This document shows positions 5,010 to 7,667 of a stretch of 7,667 bases of DNA, in pieces. Location: contig JAPUIP010000724.1 in the NCBI GenBank assembly GCA_027296925.1, positions 1-7,667 on the forward strand. The letters are read 5' to 3'. Numbering within the stretch: the stretch's first letter is position 1; every line of letters begins with the position of its first letter. The translations under genes were made by a program, and so were the position numbers. The DNA comes from Candidatus Poribacteria bacterium (GTDB lineage Bacteria; Poribacteria; WGA-4E; PCPOR2b). The notes below the pieces were generated by a model, which was not told the origin of the DNA, made no database searches, and saw nothing but the letters and a program-made list of their open reading frames with translations.

Positions 5010-6848
5010 TTACCTCAAAGCACGCTTGCGTTCTTCAAGGCTGGCTTCCAATTCCGGGTCGATCCACCAGGTTTCTTCGCCGCGGCTATATTTTGGCCGG
5101 ACCTCCGGCGTACCGAACTTATCCCAATACGCCACACGGTAGCTTGAAATATGCCATTGCGGAATAACGTAATGGTTCCACAGAAGTACGCGATCCAGTG
5201 CCCGGGTCTGATTGATGAGACTTTCGCGGTCCGGTGCCGAAATGATGAGATCGACAAGCTCGTCGATTACCGTCTCCTTGATGCCAGCGAGATTTCTGGT
5301 GCCATTGGTTTCTGCGGCTTCTGAACCCCAGAAATCGCGTTGTTCATTCCCCGGCGATAAGGATTGCCCCCACGTGACGATAGCCATATCGAAATCGTAG
5401 CTGTCCAGTCGATTCTGATATTGCGCCGTATCCACCGTATTGACGGTTGCTTCGATTCCAATTTTTTCCAGATTTTTTGTGAACGGGAGGACGATCCTTT
5501 CAAATCCCGGAGAGACAAGGAGCATCCCAAAACGCATCGCGGTTCCTGTCTCAACATGCATCAGTTTTCCATCGCGAATCTCCCAGCCCGCCCCTTTAAG
5601 CAGACGGAGTGCAGTGCGGATGTTTCCGCGAATGTTGCCTGAGCCATCTGTTTTGGGGGCGGCAAAGGCAGTCGTAAAGACCTCTTCCGGAATTTGATCG
5701 CGGAATGTGTTGAGAATCTCCAACTCGCCTTCACCAGGTAAGCCGCTCGAAGCGAGTTCCGAGTTTGAGAAATAGCTCGTCGTCCGGGTATACGCATCGT
5801 AGAAGAGATTTTTGTTCGTCCATTCAAAGTCGAATGCGTAGCCAATCGCCTCGCGGACTTTTCGATCTTTGAATATCTCACGCCGGGTATTGAACACAAA
5901 GGCCTGCATACCTTGTGGATTTTCATGTCGGATCTCGCGCTTGACGATGACGCCTTTCTCAACCGCCGGTACGTTGTAGCCGGTCGCCCACTCCTTCGCG
6001 GCATTTTCAGCGAAGAAGTCGATCTCTCCCGCCTTGAACGCTTCTCTCTCGATGGCGCGATCTCGGTAGTAGTCGTAGCGAATGAGCCCGAAGTTGTTCT
6101 GCCCGACGTTTAGGGGGATGTCCTTGCCCCAGTAATTCGGATCGAGCTCATAGGTAATGGAACGGCCGGGGTCCAGGCTCTTGATCTTGTACGGACCACT
6201 GCCAATCGGCGGCTCAAGCGTCGTTGCTTCAAAATCACGACCTTCCCAATAATGTTTGGGTAAAATCGGAATCTGCCCTGTAATCAGCGGCAGTTCGCGG
6301 TTTGGCGGACCGCTGAAGGTGAACTTCACTTTACGGTCGCCGACCTTTTCCGCTTTTGCCAGATTGGCGTAATACGCTCGATAAAACGGATGTCCCTTTG
6401 TCTTGAGTGCGTCCAGAGACCAGATCACGTCGTCAACGGTAACGGGTTTGCCGTCGTGCCAACGCGCCTCCGGACGCAGCGTGAAAGCGACCCAAGATCT
6501 ATCCTCCGGCCACTCAATCGTTTCAGCGAGCAGCGCGTATTCGGTGAACGCTTCGTCCGAGGAGTTGCTTGTGAGTGTTTCGAATAAAAGTCCAATCCCG
6601 GACGGCGTTCGCCCCTTTAGGATGAAGGTATGCAGGCTATCGTAGCTCCCGAAGCCGCCGTAGACAATCTGACCGCCTTTCGGTGCATTGGGATTCACAT
6701 AGTCAAAATGCTTGAAATCCGGTCCATACTTGGGCTGACCGTGCATGGCGATTGCATGTGCCTTGTAGACCTTACCTTCTTCTGCAAATGCGTTGTAACT
6801 TGCAACAATCGCTAGACCTACTATCGTTGCGACCAACAGTCTTTGCAT
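5010..6848 (-). CDS. yejA: YejA-type periplasmic peptide-binding protein (SBP family 5)
   Basis: Substrate-binding component of a peptide ABC importer. In E. coli YejA serves the YejABEF system, which takes up oligopeptides and microcin C. The 612-residue product has a Sec signal peptide (MQRLLVATIVGLAIVAS...AFA, cleavage after residue 22) with no lipobox, so it should be free in the periplasm. It follows E. coli YejA (about 604 residues) throughout: HFDYVNPNAPKGGQI (47-61), SWVAFTLRPEARWHDG (118-133), GSGPYKIKS (217-224), RYDYYRD (257-263), FKAGEIDFFAENAAKEWAT (271-289), VREAIGYAFDFEW (331-343), RTTSYFSNSELA (355-366) and EETWWID (591-597). ATG 6848 is chosen because AAGGAGG lies 7 nt upstream and the signal peptide begins there. 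Upstream codons run into the preceding gene. No yejB, yejE or yejF permease/ATPase gene adjoins; the TnpB element begins about 37 nt past the stop. Confidence 0.95.
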   Translation of the reverse strand: MQRLLVATIVGLAIVASYNAFAEEGKVYKAHAIAMHGQPKYGPDFKHFDYVNPNAPKGGQIVYGGFGSYDSLHTFILKGRTPSGIGLLFETLTSNSSDEAFTEYALLAETIEWPEDRSWVAFTLRPEARWHDGKPVTVDDVIWSLDALKTKGHPFYRAYYANLAKAEKVGDRKVKFTFSGPPNRELPLITGQIPILPKHYWEGRDFEATTLEPPIGSGPYKIKSLDPGRSITYELDPNYWGKDIPLNVGQNNFGLIRYDYYRDRAIEREAFKAGEIDFFAENAAKEWATGYNVPAVEKGVIVKREIRHENPQGMQAFVFNTRREIFKDRKVREAIGYAFDFEWTNKNLFYDAYTRTTSYFSNSELASSGLPGEGELEILNTFRDQIPEEVFTTAFAAPKTDGSGNIRGNIRTALRLLKGAGWEIRDGKLMHVETGTAMRFGMLLVSPGFERIVLPFTKNLEKIGIEATVNTVDTAQYQNRLDSYDFDMAIVTWGQSLSPGNEQRDFWGSEAAETNGTRNLAGIKETVIDELVDLIISAPDRESLINQTRALDRVLLWNHYVIPQWHISSYRVAYWDKFGTPEVRPKYSRGEETWWIDPELEASLEERKRALR

Positions 6849-6855
6849 ACGTGTT

Positions 6856-6862
6856 CCTCCTT
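6856..6862 (-). promoter_or_regulatory. Strong ribosome binding site of yejA
   Basis: AAGGAGG on the minus strand, 7 nt before ATG 6848, is a near-perfect anti-16S match. It rules out the longer in-frame start at 7118. I see no convincing -10/-35 pair in the 106-nt gap (6849-6954). Confidence 0.85.
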
Positions 6863-6954
6863 CTGAATGTGCTTTCTCTATCATCAATGTGCTCGAAGCG
6901 TTTTTATCGAACGATCTCACAGCGTTACTCGATAACTGATTAAGTTTGTTTTGA

Positions 6955-7545
6955 TTAAAGGGCACGAACTCTTTCGGCAAAAGGCGCAAATCCCTTACGA
7001 CATCGATTCTCCATGGTGCCGATGGCCGCTTGGCCCGCCACGGCCGAGTATAGTTCACTCTGGGACATCTCCCCCTTGCTGTCGGTAAGAAGTTGGGCAC
7101 ACACTCCCTTGGCGTCACGAGTTATCTCTGGGTTGCGCTGTGGATGGACAGTGTAACCGAGTGCCCGGGTCAATGCCTGTTCATCAGCAAGCATCCAGGC
7201 GTCGAAGGTGAGGATTGCAACGCCGAGCGCCCGGGGCAGAGAAGCTAACACGTACTCTCCTTGGGCCTCCGTAAGTTCCCTGACACGTTCCGGATGGGTG
7301 TCTTGGTCTATGACTAATATGAGCGCGTCGTATTCACATTTTTTCGCCTCCATCATCCACCGCAGTGCCTTCTTGAAATAGCCTTGCCCTTTCCCATGAT
7401 GGGCGTGGATGTCGTTTCGGCTGACCTTATCAGGGACGCATTGTTGAACGTTCTGGTGGAGGCGCCGGACGAGTACCTCCAGCGCGCCTTGCCTTTCATG
7501 CGTACCGAGTTCATGTTTGCCTTCGGATACCAGCAGAACTTTCAT
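6955..7545 (-). CDS. TOPRIM-like DUF4276-type protein
   Basis: A 196-residue product. The first strand and loop MKVLLVSEGKHELG (1-14) place a glutamate (E8) where TOPRIM domains carry their catalytic or metal-binding Glu. LILVIDQDTH (75-84) gives the paired acidic D80xD82 motif, and TFDAWMLAD (113-121) and CRKGFAPFAERV near the end recall conserved blocks of DUF4276 proteins. TOPRIM folds act on nucleic acids as nucleases, primases or topoisomerases with Mg2+. DUF4276-type genes often follow an AAA/SMC-like ATPase gene, in an arrangement like OLD-type and PARIS defence pairs. The ATG at 7545 shares ATGA with the stop of the upstream gene, and GGGAGG lies 8 nt before it, so the pair is coupled. 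The family assignment is from memory of motifs and is moderately sure; the nuclease activity and target are inferred. Confidence 0.65.
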   Translation of the reverse strand: MKVLLVSEGKHELGTHERQGALEVLVRRLHQNVQQCVPDKVSRNDIHAHHGKGQGYFKKALRWMMEAKKCEYDALILVIDQDTHPERVRELTEAQGEYVLASLPRALGVAILTFDAWMLADEQALTRALGYTVHPQRNPEITRDAKGVCAQLLTDSKGEMSQSELYSAVAGQAAIGTMENRCRKGFAPFAERVRAL

Positions 7546-7667
7546 GACTCTGGCCTCCCACTGGACTTGCCCCGACGAGCGAGGGCCTCATCGCCTTCCG
7601 CCGTCCAGATCTCTCCAAGCGTGAAGATTTTGGCCTGTTCTTGAACCGTTTTGCTCTCAGAGAGACG
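7542..7667 (-). CDS. C-terminal fragment of an unidentified upstream gene
   Basis: A frame open from the window edge gives 41 residues (RLSESKTVQEQAKIFTLGEI..., then WTAEGDEALARRGKSSGRPES) and stops at TGA 7544-7542, overlapping the ATG of the TOPRIM-like gene by 4 nt. The tail is charged and has no motif I can identify. Its tight coupling to a DUF4276-like gene makes an ATPase partner plausible, but nothing in these 41 residues shows a Walker or signature motif. Confidence 0.65.
   Translation of the reverse strand, partial: RLSESKTVQEQAKIFTLGEIWTAEGDEALARRGKSSGRPES

Noticed and set aside
6920..6938. Hairpin CAG...TTA/TAA...CTG in the gap before yejA as a terminator
   Set aside because: The stem is short, has a 2-nt bulge and is not followed by a T run on either strand.
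6849..7118. Longer in-frame start for yejA giving 702 residues
   Set aside because: The extra 90 codons run antisense-free but through the intergenic gap and out of frame with the DUF4276-like gene. The signal peptide and the AAGGAGG site both point to ATG 6848.
1..7667. CRISPR array, tRNA or rRNA genes
   Set aside because: No regularly spaced repeats, cloverleaf-like segments or rRNA-like conserved stretches were seen on either strand.

Overview
This 7.7 kb window comes from a bacterial chromosome of roughly balanced base composition. Every gene I can support lies on the minus strand. The yejA-type binding protein has a Sec signal peptide ending in AFA and no lipobox cysteine, which suggests a Gram-negative (diderm) host. 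I cannot assign a genus or phylum from the sequence. Read in the direction of transcription, from high to low coordinates, the window has four parts.

(1) Right edge, 6955-7667: the last 41 codons of an unidentified gene, then a 196-residue TOPRIM-like protein that resembles DUF4276. The two genes share an ATGA stop/start overlap. This layout recalls two-gene ATPase plus TOPRIM-nuclease defence modules, but the ATPase itself is not visible here.

(2) 5010-6848: a complete YejA-type periplasmic peptide-binding protein with a strong Shine-Dalgarno site. No permease or ATPase gene lies beside it.

(3) About 3525-4973: an IS200/IS605-family (IS1341-like) element without a tnpA transposase. It carries a small ribbon-helix-helix (RHH) gene overlapping a catalytically intact tnpB, an RNA-guided nuclease. 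Each end has a 21-nt subterminal imperfect hairpin; the two match at 16 of 21 positions and lie in the same orientation. A presumed omega RNA region overlaps the 3' end of tnpB. The element sits in the gap between yejA and the argF promoter.

(4) 1-3445: a tightly packed housekeeping operon that starts from a perfect consensus sigma70-type promoter (TTGACA, 17-nt spacer, TATAAT). Its order is an argF-like carbamoyltransferase, threonine synthase, biotin-protein ligase and a small RHH-like protein cut by the window edge. Each junction overlaps: ATGA, GTGA, then 8 nt. Translational coupling is therefore likely.

The points most worth a second look are the RHH-tnpB gene pair, the DUF4276-like pair at the right edge, and the argF-like enzyme, whose usual SMG substrate loop is replaced by DMEFF. 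No rRNA, tRNA or CRISPR array was seen, and no gene-free stretch exceeds 300 bases.
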